A program made the position numbers and the translations under genes. DNA of 62,178 bases from an uncultured Roseburia sp. (GTDB lineage Bacteria; Bacillota; Clostridia; Lachnospirales; Lachnospiraceae): the NCBI GenBank assembly GCA_934292805.1, contig CAKQXQ010000012.1:1-62178 (forward strand), written 5' to 3'. Positions within the stretch are counted from its first letter, which is position 1, and each line of letters opens with the position of its first letter. Below the pieces are notes generated by a model. That model had not been told where the DNA came from. It did no database searches and saw nothing but the letters and a program-made list of their open reading frames with translations. Shown in pieces: positions 43,961 to 53,559 of the stretch.

Positions 43961-45283
43961 ATGACGGAACAGTATCTTGTTAAAAAAACTGACAAACCTA
44001 TCAATTGGACGGTGACAGTGCCGGGATCGAAAAGTATGACAAACCGGGCATTGTTAATGGCAGCTCTCTCAGATGGAGAGACAGAGCTTTCGGGTGTACT
44101 TTTTTCTGATGATTCCCGGTATTTTATCAGTGCCTTGCAGTCACTTGGTTTTGAGACAAAGGTGGATGAAAAAGGGAAAAAGGTTACTGTAAAAGGTGAG
44201 AACGGGAAAATCCCAGAGAAAGAGGCAGAAATATATGTAGGAAGTGCCGGCACTGCAGCACGGTTTCTTACAGCTATGCTTGGAATGTCAGATGGGATTT
44301 ATACAATACAGGCTTCGGAGCAGATGAAAAAAAGACCAATGAAGGATTTGTTTTTGTTACTGAAACAGGCCGGAGCCGGAATTGAATATCTGGAACAGGA
44401 AGGATATCTTCCGATAAAAATTACCGGTCGTAAGGCCAATCCCCTGAATGGAAATAAAGAACCGGCAAAGATGGACCAGAAACTCATGGTGCAGCTTGAC
44501 ATTAGTAAAAGCACACAATTTTTAAGTGCGATGCTTCTGATATCACCGATGATCGAAGAAGGACTCTGTATTGAGATCACGAGTGAGAAAACAGATGGTT
44601 CATATATAAAGATCACGCGTGGGATGATGGAAGAATGGGGAGTTTCATCGCTCTTTGACGGAAGAAATTATGAGGTTCCTGCCAGAGCTTCCTATCATAT
44701 GAAACATTACATTGTAGAGCCGGATATGTCTGCTGCCTGCTACTTTTACGGGGCAGCTGCGATCACAGGAGGACTGGCACTTGTGCGGAATGTGCATACG
44801 GATAATTCGCAGGGAGACAGAAAGTTCTTAGAGGTCCTTGAAAAGATCGGATGCTCAGTGACAGACAGTGAAGAGGGGATTGTGGTAGAAGGTCCTGCTG
44901 ATGGAAAAATCAAAGGAATCGATATCGATATGAATGATTTTTCAGATCAGACCATGACACTCGCGGCGATGGCACCTTTTGCATCAGAAAAAGTCCATAT
45001 ATCCCATATCGGTCATATCAGGCTGCAGGAATCTGACAGGATCCATGCAATTGCGACTGAACTGACACGCGTCGGGATACATTGTGAAGAAACAGAAGAT
45101 TCTATCACTGTTTATCCGGGCAAACCGCATGCGGCTTTGATCGAGACCTATGAAGACCACCGGATGGCAATGGCATTTTCACTGATCGGGTTAAAGACAG
45201 AAGGGATCGTGATTCACAATCCGATGTGTTGCAGAAAAACATTTGAAAACTATTTTGAACTGCTCACAGAGTTGACAGAATAA
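43961..45283 (+). CDS. aroA: 3-phosphoshikimate 1-carboxyvinyltransferase (EPSP synthase)
   Basis: This 440-residue enzyme joins shikimate 3-phosphate and PEP. It has VPGSKSMTNRALLMAALSDGE (about 18-38), GSAGTAARFLTAMLG (about 93-107), KKRPMKDL, and near the C-terminus EDHRMAMAFSLIGLK. AGGAGG (43950-43955) precedes the ATG. Together with the divergent aroC it covers the last two steps to chorismate; the other shikimate genes are elsewhere. Confidence 0.95.
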   Translation: MTEQYLVKKTDKPINWTVTVPGSKSMTNRALLMAALSDGETELSGVLFSDDSRYFISALQSLGFETKVDEKGKKVTVKGENGKIPEKEAEIYVGSAGTAARFLTAMLGMSDGIYTIQASEQMKKRPMKDLFLLLKQAGAGIEYLEQEGYLPIKITGRKANPLNGNKEPAKMDQKLMVQLDISKSTQFLSAMLLISPMIEEGLCIEITSEKTDGSYIKITRGMMEEWGVSSLFDGRNYEVPARASYHMKHYIVEPDMSAACYFYGAAAITGGLALVRNVHTDNSQGDRKFLEVLEKIGCSVTDSEEGIVVEGPADGKIKGIDIDMNDFSDQTMTLAAMAPFASEKVHISHIGHIRLQESDRIHAIATELTRVGIHCEETEDSITVYPGKPHAALIETYEDHRMAMAFSLIGLKTEGIVIHNPMCCRKTFENYFELLTELTE

Positions 45284-45301
45284 GACCGGAAGCGGTATAG
45301 T
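45272..45301 (+). promoter_or_regulatory. Candidate tgt promoter
   Basis: A consensus TTGACA (45272-45277), inside the end of aroA, and TATAGT (45296-45301) are 18 bases apart. Confidence 0.65.
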
Positions 45302-45348
45302 ATTGAATTACAGCGGTTATGATAAAAGGATAAAGGAGTAACATTTCA

Positions 45349-46515
45349 GTGTACGAATTATTAAAAGAAGAAGGAAGAGCAAAAAGGGGTGTGTTCCATA
45401 CAGTACATGGCGATATTCAGACACCGGTATTTATGAATGTCGGAACTGTGGCAGCTATTAAGGGTGCAGTTTCTACAGAAGACTTAGAACAGATCAAATG
45501 TCAGGTGGAACTCTCTAATACGTATCATTTACATGTAAGAACAGGAGATAAACTCATCAAAGAGATGGGTGGCCTTCATAAATTTATGGTATGGGATCGT
45601 CCGATTCTTACTGATTCCGGCGGATTTCAGGTTTTCTCACTTGCCGGATTAAGAAAGATCAAAGAAGAAGGAGTTTATTTTCATTCTCATATTGATGGTG
45701 CCAAGATTTTTATGGGACCGGAAGAGAGTATGCAGATCCAGTCCAATCTTGCATCTACGATTGCAATGGCATTTGATGAGTGTGCACCTGCACTGGCGGA
45801 CAGACCTTACGTAGAGGCATCTGTCGCTAGGACAACAAGATGGCTGGAGCGATGCAAGAAAGAAATGAACCGTCTGAATTCCCTGGAAGATACGATCAAT
45901 AAGAATCAGATGCTATTTGGTATTAATCAGGGGGCGATTTTTGCTGATATCCGTATTGAACATGCAAAGAGAATTTCAGAGCTGGATCTTGATGGTTATG
46001 CAGTGGGAGGTCTTGCAGTTGGAGAGAGCCATGAGGAGATGTATCATATTTTAGATGAAACAGTTCCTTATCTGCCAAGAAAGAAACCAACTTATCTTAT
46101 GGGAGTAGGCACACCGGCTAACATACTGGAAGGTGTAGACAGAGGTGTCGATTTCTTTGACTGTGTATATCCGACACGTAACGGAAGACATGGTCACCTG
46201 TATACCAATCAGGGTAAGATCAATCTGTTTAATCAGAAGTACGAGAAAGATATGCGTCCGATCGAAGAAGGATGCCAGTGTCCTGTATGCCGCAGATACA
46301 GCAGGGCATATATCAGACATCTTCTGAAGGCAAAAGAAATGCTCGGCATGAGACTTTGCGTTCTTCACAATCTGTATTTCTACAATACAATGATGGAAGA
46401 GATCCGCGATGCATTAGATGCCGGTAATTTCAAATCTTATAAAGAAGAAAAGCTTTATAATATGGGACAGGTAGACAGAGAAAAGGAAATGACCGGAGAA
46501 AAGAAATATCACTAG
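45349..46515 (+). CDS. tgt: Queuine/preQ1 tRNA-guanine transglycosylase
   Basis: This 388-residue enzyme exchanges guanine-34 for preQ1 in GUN-anticodon tRNAs, the first tRNA step of queuosine. DSGGFQVFSL, GGLAVGESHEEMY and the nucleophile region DCVYPTRNGRHGHLYT are present, and the zinc site is CQCPVCRRYSRAYIRHLL. The start is a GTG at 45349 with AAAGGAG (45332-45338). yajC follows 155 bases later, as commonly seen for tgt-yajC. Confidence 0.94.
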   Translation: MYELLKEEGRAKRGVFHTVHGDIQTPVFMNVGTVAAIKGAVSTEDLEQIKCQVELSNTYHLHVRTGDKLIKEMGGLHKFMVWDRPILTDSGGFQVFSLAGLRKIKEEGVYFHSHIDGAKIFMGPEESMQIQSNLASTIAMAFDECAPALADRPYVEASVARTTRWLERCKKEMNRLNSLEDTINKNQMLFGINQGAIFADIRIEHAKRISELDLDGYAVGGLAVGESHEEMYHILDETVPYLPRKKPTYLMGVGTPANILEGVDRGVDFFDCVYPTRNGRHGHLYTNQGKINLFNQKYEKDMRPIEEGCQCPVCRRYSRAYIRHLLKAKEMLGMRLCVLHNLYFYNTMMEEIRDALDAGNFKSYKEEKLYNMGQVDREKEMTGEKKYH

Positions 46516-46582
46516 AAGGTCAAAAGAATGCCTTGCATAAAGTGTATATTATAAATATTTTGTAAAAACAGCACCAAAAAGC

Positions 46583-46611
46583 TTGCCGAAAGAGGATGTT
46601 TTGTGTACAAT
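46583..46611 (+). promoter_or_regulatory. Candidate yajC promoter
   Basis: TTGCCG (46583-46588) and TACAAT (46606-46611) are 17 bases apart, 60 bases before the yajC start. Confidence 0.55.
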
Positions 46612-46670
46612 ACACTATAGTCGGAAAATCGGAAAGATTTTTGATAGAAAAACATTTAGGAGGAGATAAG

Positions 46671-46982
46671 ATGTTATCAATCTTAGCAACAGAGACAACT
46701 TCAGCAGCAGGCTGGGGTGGAATGATTCTCTGGTTAGTTATTTTATTTGGATTTATGTATTTCTTCATGATCCGTCCACAGAAGAAGGAGACTCAGAAGA
46801 AAGATGCTATGTTAGCAGAGCTTGCAACAGGTGACACAGTTTTAACAACAAGCGGTTTCTACGGTACAGTTATTGACATTACGGATGATACAGTGATCGT
46901 AGAGTTCGGAAGCAACAAGAACTGCCGTATCCCAATGCAGAAATCTGCAATTGCTGCAGTTGAGAAACCGGAAGAAGCATAA
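46671..46982 (+). CDS. yajC: Preprotein translocase subunit YajC
   Basis: This 103-residue protein has one membrane helix (about 17-38; MILWLVILFGFMYFFMIRP) followed by the conserved RPQKKETQKKDAMLAELATGDTVLTTSGFYGTV. YajC associates with SecDF at the membrane. I start it at 46671, after AGGAGG (about 46658-46663); the longer frame would include the promoter region. Confidence 0.93.
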   Translation: MLSILATETTSAAGWGGMILWLVILFGFMYFFMIRPQKKETQKKDAMLAELATGDTVLTTSGFYGTVIDITDDTVIVEFGSNKNCRIPMQKSAIAAVEKPEEA

Positions 46983-47033
46983 GAAATGCAGGATATCTGA
47001 ATAGCGAACATATGAGAATATCGTATACAAAAG

Positions 47034-47054
47034 GACGTCGGCAATGCCGGCGTC
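47034..47054 (+). terminator. Hairpin after yajC
   Basis: GACGTCGGC (47034-47042) pairs with GCCGGCGTC (47046-47054), with one G-U pair and an AAT loop. The following TAATTT is a weak U-tract. Confidence 0.5.
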
Positions 47055-47080
47055 TAATTTGTATCAGGAGGTAAAGGTAA

Positions 47081-47608
47081 ATGGCACAATTTATGAGGAT
47101 CGGAACAGAAGATTTCGCGGATGTATGGAAGATTATGGAAGCAAGTTTCCCACCGAATGAACGAAGGACAAAGGAAAAACAGGAGGAACTTCTGACAAAA
47201 GAAAAGAAGTACGAACTTTTTGCGGCAAAACAGGAAGAACGCCTGCTTGCTTTTCTTGCTGTATGGCATTTTGAAAAGTTTACTTTTATCGAACATTTTG
47301 CGGTAGACAAAAATGCAAGAAACGGTGGACTGGGAGCAGCTATGCTGCAGGAACTGAAAAAGAAAACGCTGCAAAAAATCATACTGGAGGTTGAGCCTCC
47401 TGAGGATGAGATGAAGGAGCGGAGAATCGCATTTTATAAAAGAAATGGCTTCAGCTACAACAGCTATCCTTATATGCAGCCGGCAATGAATGAAGATACG
47501 GAGGCAATTCCTCTTAAAATCATGTCAACAGAAGGGGAACTGGATGAAGACGGATTCCTGGAAGTGAAAGATGTGTTATACACACAGTTATATAAAATCC
47601 ATGCATAA
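47081..47608 (+). CDS. GNAT family N-acetyltransferase
   Basis: This 175-residue protein has a GNAT core: FIEHFAVDKNARNGGLGAAMLQEL holds the acetyl-CoA loop (RNGGLGA), and RRIAFYKRNGFSYN is the typical C-terminal motif. AGGAGG (47066-47071) precedes the ATG. Substrate unknown. It lies between yajC and the leuB promoter region and may be co-transcribed with yajC if the intervening hairpin is leaky. Confidence 0.82.
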   Translation: MAQFMRIGTEDFADVWKIMEASFPPNERRTKEKQEELLTKEKKYELFAAKQEERLLAFLAVWHFEKFTFIEHFAVDKNARNGGLGAAMLQELKKKTLQKIILEVEPPEDEMKERRIAFYKRNGFSYNSYPYMQPAMNEDTEAIPLKIMSTEGELDEDGFLEVKDVLYTQLYKIHA

Positions 47609-47679
47609 AAGTAATATAACAGACATGTATTATATATATAAGTTATGCCTTGTATGAAAAAGAAAAATATTCCTCCTAG

Positions 47680-47708
47680 TTGAAATGTTTCCAAAGATAC
47701 TATATGAT
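47680..47708 (+). promoter_or_regulatory. Candidate leuB-ilvD-ilvB promoter
   Basis: TTGAAA (47680-47685) and TATGAT (47703-47708) are 17 bases apart. Confidence 0.7.
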
Positions 47709-47714
47709 AGATTC

Positions 47715-47842
47715 ATATCATTTACTGTCAGTGATTAGTGCATTAAAGTGTATACAAGTATACAGCTATCTGACACTGTCAGAAGAAAAGAATCATGCAG
47801 TGTTTTGGAAAAAGCATTGCATATGGAAAAGAGGGATCAGAT
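47715..47842 (+). promoter_or_regulatory. Structured leader of leuB (possible attenuator or operator region)
   Basis: TGTATAC-AA-GTATACA (47749-47764) and CTGACA-C-TGTCAG (47770-47782) are local hairpins or operators. TGTCAG near 47726-47731 could instead pair with CTGACA (47770-47775) and enclose the first. The leader lacks T-box landmarks and no terminator with a U-run is seen. Regulation is inference. Confidence 0.4.
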
Positions 47843-48943
47843 ATGGAATGTCATATTGGAGTGATCGCAGGCGATGGTATCGGACCGGAGATCGTAGCAG
47901 AGGCGAAGAAAGTTTTAAATAAAATCGGAGAAAAGTATGGGCATACCTTTTATTATGAGGAAATCCTAATGGGTGGATGTTCTATTGATGCCTGTGGAGT
48001 GCCGCTTACAGAGGAAGCAATTGCAGCCGCAAAAGCATCGGATGCGGTATTAATGGGATCGATCGGTGGTAACACACAGACTTCTCCGTGGTATAAGCTT
48101 GCACCGGAATTAAGACCGGAAGCAGGACTGTTGAAATTAAGAAAAGCATTGAATCTGTTTGCAAACTTAAGACCAGCATATTTATATGAAGAATTGAAAG
48201 AAGCATGTCCGCTTCGTGATGATATCATCGGAGACGGATTTGACATGATGATCATGAGGGAATTGACTGGCGGACTTTATTTTGGAGCCAGAAAGACAGA
48301 AACAGTGGATGGCATTGTTACAGCAACGGATACCCTTACATACAATGAGAATGAGATCAGAAGGATTGCCAAAAGAGGATTTGATATCGCCATGAAGCGT
48401 AGAAAAAAGGTCACGAGCGTGGATAAGGCAAATGTTTTGGATTCCTCCAGATTATGGAGAAAAGTTGTAGAAGAAGTTGCAAAAGATTATCCGGACGTGA
48501 CATACGAGCATATGTTAGTAGATAATTGTGCAATGCAGCTTGTAAAGGATCCAAAGCAGTTCGATGTAATTTTGACAGAGAATATGTTTGGTGATATCTT
48601 ATCAGATGAAGCCAGCATGGTGACCGGCTCGATCGGAATGTTGTCTTCTGCAAGCCTGAATGATACAAAGTTTGGTTTGTACGAGCCAAGTGGCGGTTCT
48701 GCACCTGATATTGCAGGAATGGGAATTGCCAATCCGATTGCAACTATTTTAAGTGCGGCAATGATGCTCCGCTATACATTTGACCTTGACAAAGAGGCAG
48801 GTGCAGTTGAGCAGGCAGTAAAACAGGTATTAAAAGATGGCTATCGTACCATCGATATTATGCCACAGGATGCAGCAAAGAAAGCAGACGTGACACAGGT
48901 AGGTACAGCACAGATGGGTGATCTGATCTGTGAACGTATATAA
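47843..48943 (+). CDS. leuB: 3-isopropylmalate dehydrogenase
   Basis: This 366-residue enzyme oxidatively decarboxylates 3-isopropylmalate in leucine synthesis. IGVIAGDGIGPEIV opens the protein. MIMRELTGGLYFGARK (about 138-153) and DILSDEASMVTGSIGMLSSASL with GSAPDIAGMGIANPIA form the substrate and NAD sites. I start it at 47843 after GAGGG (47831-47835). leuA, leuC and leuD are not adjacent; the next genes are ilvD and ilvB. Confidence 0.94.
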   Translation: MECHIGVIAGDGIGPEIVAEAKKVLNKIGEKYGHTFYYEEILMGGCSIDACGVPLTEEAIAAAKASDAVLMGSIGGNTQTSPWYKLAPELRPEAGLLKLRKALNLFANLRPAYLYEELKEACPLRDDIIGDGFDMMIMRELTGGLYFGARKTETVDGIVTATDTLTYNENEIRRIAKRGFDIAMKRRKKVTSVDKANVLDSSRLWRKVVEEVAKDYPDVTYEHMLVDNCAMQLVKDPKQFDVILTENMFGDILSDEASMVTGSIGMLSSASLNDTKFGLYEPSGGSAPDIAGMGIANPIATILSAAMMLRYTFDLDKEAGAVEQAVKQVLKDGYRTIDIMPQDAAKKADVTQVGTAQMGDLICERI

Positions 48944-49020
48944 ATGAAAAAAATTCTATATAAAAACAGGAATACCCGGATGAAATCCTTTATCCGGAGA
49001 CAGAAAGGGATGATTTGCAT

Positions 49021-50697
49021 ATGAAGAGTGATAATGTAAAGTCAGGAATGCAGCAGGCTCCACACAGAAGCCTCTTTCATGCATTGGGATTTACAGAGGA
49101 AGAAATGAAAAAACCAATGGTAGGTATCGTAAGCTCCTACAACGAGATCGTACCTGGACATATGAATCTTGATAAGATTGTTAATGCAGTAAAATTAGGA
49201 GTAGCAGAAGCAGGTGGTGTACCGGTTGTATTTCCGGCAATCGCAGTTTGTGACGGCATTGCCATGGGACATATCGGAATGAAATATTCCCTGGTAACAA
49301 GAGATCTGATCGCTGATTCTACCGAATGTATGGCACTTGCACATCAGTTTGATGCACTTGTTATGGTTCCAAACTGTGACAAGAATGTACCTGGACTTCT
49401 GATGGCAGCAGCAAGAATTAATGTGCCGACAGTATTTGTATCCGGTGGACCAATGCTCGCAGGCCATGTACATGGCAGAAAAAGAAGCCTTTCCTCTATG
49501 TTTGAGGCAGTAGGATCTTATGCAGCAGGAACAATGACGGAAGAAGAAGTAAAAGAATATGAGGAAAAGGTTTGTCCAACCTGTGGATCCTGTTCCGGTA
49601 TGTATACAGCAAACTCCATGAACTGCCTTACCGAGGCACTTGGCATGGGACTTGGCGGAAACGGTACCATCCCGGCAGTCTATTCAGAGCGTATCAAACT
49701 TGCAAAGCACGCAGGAATGGCAGTTATGGATATGTACAATAAAAATATCAGACCAAGAGATATCATGACGAAGGAGGCAATTTTAAATGCACTGACTGTC
49801 GATATGGCACTTGGCTGTTCTACAAACAGTATGCTGCATCTTCCGGCAATCGCCCATGAAGTCGGGTTTGATTTTGATATTTCTTTTGCAAATCCGATCA
49901 GTGAGAAAACACCGAATCTCTGTCATCTTGCACCAGCAGGACCGACTTATATGGAAGACCTGAACGAAGCCGGCGGCGTTTACGCAGTAATGAAAGAGCT
50001 GGCGGATATCGGACTGCTTCATACAGACTGCATGACAGTTACAGGCAAAACAATCGGAGAAAATATAAAAAATGCTGTTAATAAAAATCCGGAGGTTATC
50101 CGTCCGGTAGACAATCCATACAGTAAGACAGGAGGCCTTGCCGTATTAAAAGGCAATCTGGCACCGGATGGAAGTGTTGTAAAACGTTCCGCTGTCGTAG
50201 ACGAAATGATGGTGCATGAAGGACCGGCCAGAGTATTTGACTGTGAAGAAGATGCGATCGCAGCGATCAAAGGTGGAAAGATCGTAGCAGGTGATGTGGT
50301 AGTCATCCGTTATGAAGGACCAAAAGGCGGCCCTGGAATGAGAGAAATGCTCAATCCAACTTCTGCAATTGCAGGCATGGGACTGGGATCCTCTGTGGCA
50401 CTTATTACAGACGGACGTTTCTCAGGAGCAAGCAGAGGAGCTTCTATTGGTCATGTATCTCCGGAAGCAGCAGTTGGCGGTCCGATCGCTTTGGTGGAAG
50501 AAGGAGACATTATCCAGATCGATATTCCTAAGATGACACTTAATATTGCTGTTTCTGATGAAGAAATGCAAGCGCGTAAGGCAAAATGGCAGCCAAGGGA
50601 ACCGAAGGTCACAACCGGATATCTTGCACGTTATGCATCCATGGTAACATCAGGAAACAGAGGTGCGATTTTACAGATACCAGGGAAAGAGAAGTAG
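49021..50697 (+). CDS. ilvD: Dihydroxy-acid dehydratase
   Basis: This 558-residue Fe-S enzyme dehydrates dihydroxy acids in valine, leucine and isoleucine synthesis. PNCDKNVPGLLMAAARINVP and CPTCGSCSGMYTANSMN contain cluster cysteines, and ITDGRFSGASRGASIGHVSPEA is a C-terminal signature. I start it at 49021 (MKSDNVKSG); a TTG two codons upstream is closer to AAGGGA (49004-49009) and cannot be excluded. A small hairpin (CCGGAT/ATCCGG, 48976-48997) precedes the ribosome binding site. Confidence 0.95.
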   Translation: MKSDNVKSGMQQAPHRSLFHALGFTEEEMKKPMVGIVSSYNEIVPGHMNLDKIVNAVKLGVAEAGGVPVVFPAIAVCDGIAMGHIGMKYSLVTRDLIADSTECMALAHQFDALVMVPNCDKNVPGLLMAAARINVPTVFVSGGPMLAGHVHGRKRSLSSMFEAVGSYAAGTMTEEEVKEYEEKVCPTCGSCSGMYTANSMNCLTEALGMGLGGNGTIPAVYSERIKLAKHAGMAVMDMYNKNIRPRDIMTKEAILNALTVDMALGCSTNSMLHLPAIAHEVGFDFDISFANPISEKTPNLCHLAPAGPTYMEDLNEAGGVYAVMKELADIGLLHTDCMTVTGKTIGENIKNAVNKNPEVIRPVDNPYSKTGGLAVLKGNLAPDGSVVKRSAVVDEMMVHEGPARVFDCEEDAIAAIKGGKIVAGDVVVIRYEGPKGGPGMREMLNPTSAIAGMGLGSSVALITDGRFSGASRGASIGHVSPEAAVGGPIALVEEGDIIQIDIPKMTLNIAVSDEEMQARKAKWQPREPKVTTGYLARYASMVTSGNRGAILQIPGKEK

Positions 50698-50778
50698 GAT
50701 TACCTTAGAAATAACAAAAATACACTATGAATGAAGAATAAAACAGTAGAGAAAACGTTACGAAAGGGGTTTTAATAT

Positions 50779-52458
50779 ATGCAATTAACAGGCGCACAGA
50801 TCGTGATCGAATGTCTCAAAGAACAGGGAGTTGATACTGTATTTGGATATCCGGGAGGCGCTATCCTTAATGTATATGATGAGTTATACAAACACCAGAA
50901 TGAAATCAGACACGTTCTTACATCGCATGAACAGGGAGCAGCACACGCGGCAGATGGTTATGCGAGAAGTACAGGAAAAGTGGGTGTCTGTTTTGCAACC
51001 AGTGGACCGGGAGCAACGAATCTTGTAACAGGTATTGCAACTGCTTATATGGATTCGGTTCCGGTAGTTGCGATCACATGTAATGTCAATGTCCCACTGC
51101 TTGGAAAAGACAGCTTTCAGGAAATTGATATTGCAGGCATCACAATGCCGATCACAAAACACAACTTTATCGTAAAAGACGTCAGCAGACTTGCAGATAC
51201 GATCAGACGTGCGTTTAAAATCGCACAGACAGGAAGACCAGGACCGGTACTTGTAGATATTCCAAAGGATATTACGGCCGCAAAAACTGATTTTGCAGCA
51301 ATAAAACCGGAACAGGTGAAGAAATCATCTGATAAGATCACAGAGGAAGACCTTGATAAAGCTGTGGCAATGATCCAAAAAGCAAAAAAACCATATATTT
51401 TTGTCGGTGGTGGTGCAGTTATCTCAGGTGCAAGTGAAGAATTGAAAAAGTTTGTAAAGCTTGTAGATGCACCGGTCTGTGATTCACTAATGGGCAAGGG
51501 TGCGTTTGACGGTGAGGATGACCTCTATACAGGAATGCTCGGCATGCATGGTACGAAAGCTTCCAACCTTGGTGTCAGTGAATGTGATCTTTTGATCGCT
51601 GTCGGAGTGAGATTTTCTGACCGTGTACTTGGAAATGCAAGAAAGTTTGCAAGCCATGCAAAAATCCTGCAGTTTGATGTGGATCCGGCAGAGATCAATA
51701 AAAACATCCAGACAGACGCATCTGTTATAGGGGATATCAATGAAATCCTGCTCCGTATCAATGAAAGGCTGACGCAGATGAATCATACAGGCTGGATCAC
51801 TCATGTTATGGATTACAAAGTGAAATATCCATTGACTTATCCAAAAGAAGGCTTGTCTGGTCCGTATGCGGTGGAAGAAATTTATAAAGAGACTAACGGA
51901 GATGCAATCATAGTGACAGAAGTAGGCCAGCACCAGATGTGGGCAGCCCAGTATTACAAATACAAAGAACCAAGAACATTACTTACTTCCGGTGGACTTG
52001 GAACAATGGGATATGGCCTTGGTGCAGCGATCGGAGCACAGATCGGATGTCCAAAAAAACAGGTAATCAATATTGCCGGTGATGGATGTTTCCGTATGAA
52101 TATGAATGAGATCGCAACAGCAGTACGTCAGCAATTGCCATTGATCGAAGTGATCATGAACAATCATGTACTTGGAATGGTAAGACAGTGGCAGGATCTT
52201 TTTTATGAAAAACGCTATTCAGCTACCGTTCTGGATGATGGTGTTGATTATGTGAAACTTGCAGAGGCAATGGGAGCAACCGGTTATCGTGCTACGAACC
52301 GGGAAGAATTCAGGGAAGCGTTAAAGAAAGCGTTAGAAGCAAAACAACCAGTCGTAATTGACTGTATCATTAATTGTGATGATAAAGTATGGCCAATGGT
52401 CGCACCGGGTGAAGCCATCAGTTCGGCATTTACCCAGGAGGATTTGGATAATAAATAG
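50779..52458 (+). CDS. ilvB: Acetolactate synthase large (catalytic) subunit
   Basis: This 559-residue thiamine diphosphate enzyme makes acetolactate or acetohydroxybutyrate. It has the N-terminal TPP domain with GVDTVFGYPGGAILNVYD and SHEQGAAHAADGYAR (the glutamate that activates TPP), the central FAD-binding domain, and the C-terminal TPP motif GDGCFRMNMNEIATA ending in NNHVLGMVRQWQ. No small regulatory subunit gene (ilvN/ilvH) follows; serC is next. AAAGGGG precedes the ATG. Confidence 0.94.
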   Translation: MQLTGAQIVIECLKEQGVDTVFGYPGGAILNVYDELYKHQNEIRHVLTSHEQGAAHAADGYARSTGKVGVCFATSGPGATNLVTGIATAYMDSVPVVAITCNVNVPLLGKDSFQEIDIAGITMPITKHNFIVKDVSRLADTIRRAFKIAQTGRPGPVLVDIPKDITAAKTDFAAIKPEQVKKSSDKITEEDLDKAVAMIQKAKKPYIFVGGGAVISGASEELKKFVKLVDAPVCDSLMGKGAFDGEDDLYTGMLGMHGTKASNLGVSECDLLIAVGVRFSDRVLGNARKFASHAKILQFDVDPAEINKNIQTDASVIGDINEILLRINERLTQMNHTGWITHVMDYKVKYPLTYPKEGLSGPYAVEEIYKETNGDAIIVTEVGQHQMWAAQYYKYKEPRTLLTSGGLGTMGYGLGAAIGAQIGCPKKQVINIAGDGCFRMNMNEIATAVRQQLPLIEVIMNNHVLGMVRQWQDLFYEKRYSATVLDDGVDYVKLAEAMGATGYRATNREEFREALKKALEAKQPVVIDCIINCDDKVWPMVAPGEAISSAFTQEDLDNK

Positions 52459-52476
52459 AGACTCGAGGAGGATATT

Positions 52477-53559
52477 ATGAGCAGAGTTTACAATTTTTCC
52501 GCAGGACCAGCAGTTCTGCCAGAAGAGGTATTAAAAGAAGCAGCAGATGAGATGCTTGATTACCAGGGCAGTGGAATGTCAGTTATGGAGATGAGCCACC
52601 GATCTAAGGTGTATGATAACATCATCAAAGAAGCGGAACAGGATTTGAGAGATCTGTTAAATATTCCGGATAACTACAAAGTGTTATTTTTACAGGGTGG
52701 AGCATCCCAGTTCTTTGCAGAAGTTCCGATGAACCTGATGAAAAACCGTAAGGCAGGATATATCCTGACCGGACAATGGGCAAAGAAGGCATATCAGGAA
52801 GCAAAAATTTACGGAGAAGCAGTTGAGCTTGCATCATCTGCAGACCAGACTTTTTCCTATATTCCGGATTGCTCCGATCTTCCGATCACAGATGATATGG
52901 ATTATGTTTATATTTGTGAGAATAATACAATTTACGGAACCAAATATAAAAAACTTCCTGACACAAAAGGAAAAATTTTGGTTGCTGATGTATCCTCCTG
53001 CTTTTTATCAGAGCCGATGGATGTGACAAAATATGGTGTTGTATATGGTGGTGTCCAGAAGAATATCGGACCAGCCGGAGTTGTGATCGCAATCATAAGA
53101 GAAGATCTGATCACAGATGATGTGCTTCCGGGAACACCTACTTTGTTAAAATGGAAAACACAGGCAGACAACGATTCACTCTATAACACCCCACCTTGCT
53201 ACAACATTTACATCTGTGGCAAAGTGTTCAAATGGTTAAAGCAAATGGGCGGACTTTCAGTCATGAAAGAGCGTAACGAGGAAAAAGCAAAGATTTTATA
53301 TGATTTCCTTGATGAAAGTAAATTATTCAAAGGAACTGTCAGAAAAGAAGACCGATCCCTTATGAATGTACCATTTGTTACCGGTAATGAGGAACTGGAT
53401 GCCAAATTTGTAAAAGAAGCTTCAGCAGCAGGTTTTGTTAATTTGAAGGGACATCGTACTGTTGGTGGTATGAGAGCTTCTATCTACAATGCAATGCCAA
53501 AAGAAGGCGTTGAAAAATTAGTAGCGTTCATGAGAAAATTCGAGGAGGAGAATGCCTGA
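52477..53559 (+). CDS. serC: Phosphoserine aminotransferase
   Basis: This 360-residue PLP enzyme transaminates 3-phosphohydroxypyruvate. Family segments are VYNFSAGPAVLPEEVL, GGASQFFAEVPMNLM, VADVSSCFLSEPMDV, GGVQKNIGPAGV (PLP lysine) and KGHRTVGGMRASIYNA. GAGGAGG precedes the ATG by about 8 bases. The stop overlaps the serA start (TGATG). Confidence 0.95.
   Translation: MSRVYNFSAGPAVLPEEVLKEAADEMLDYQGSGMSVMEMSHRSKVYDNIIKEAEQDLRDLLNIPDNYKVLFLQGGASQFFAEVPMNLMKNRKAGYILTGQWAKKAYQEAKIYGEAVELASSADQTFSYIPDCSDLPITDDMDYVYICENNTIYGTKYKKLPDTKGKILVADVSSCFLSEPMDVTKYGVVYGGVQKNIGPAGVVIAIIREDLITDDVLPGTPTLLKWKTQADNDSLYNTPPCYNIYICGKVFKWLKQMGGLSVMKERNEEKAKILYDFLDESKLFKGTVRKEDRSLMNVPFVTGNEELDAKFVKEASAAGFVNLKGHRTVGGMRASIYNAMPKEGVEKLVAFMRKFEEENA

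Noticed and set aside
47707..47842. Leu-containing leader peptide before leuB
   Set aside because: The frame's ATG overlaps the proposed -10 box, so it would not be transcribed from that promoter, and it runs into leuB in another frame.
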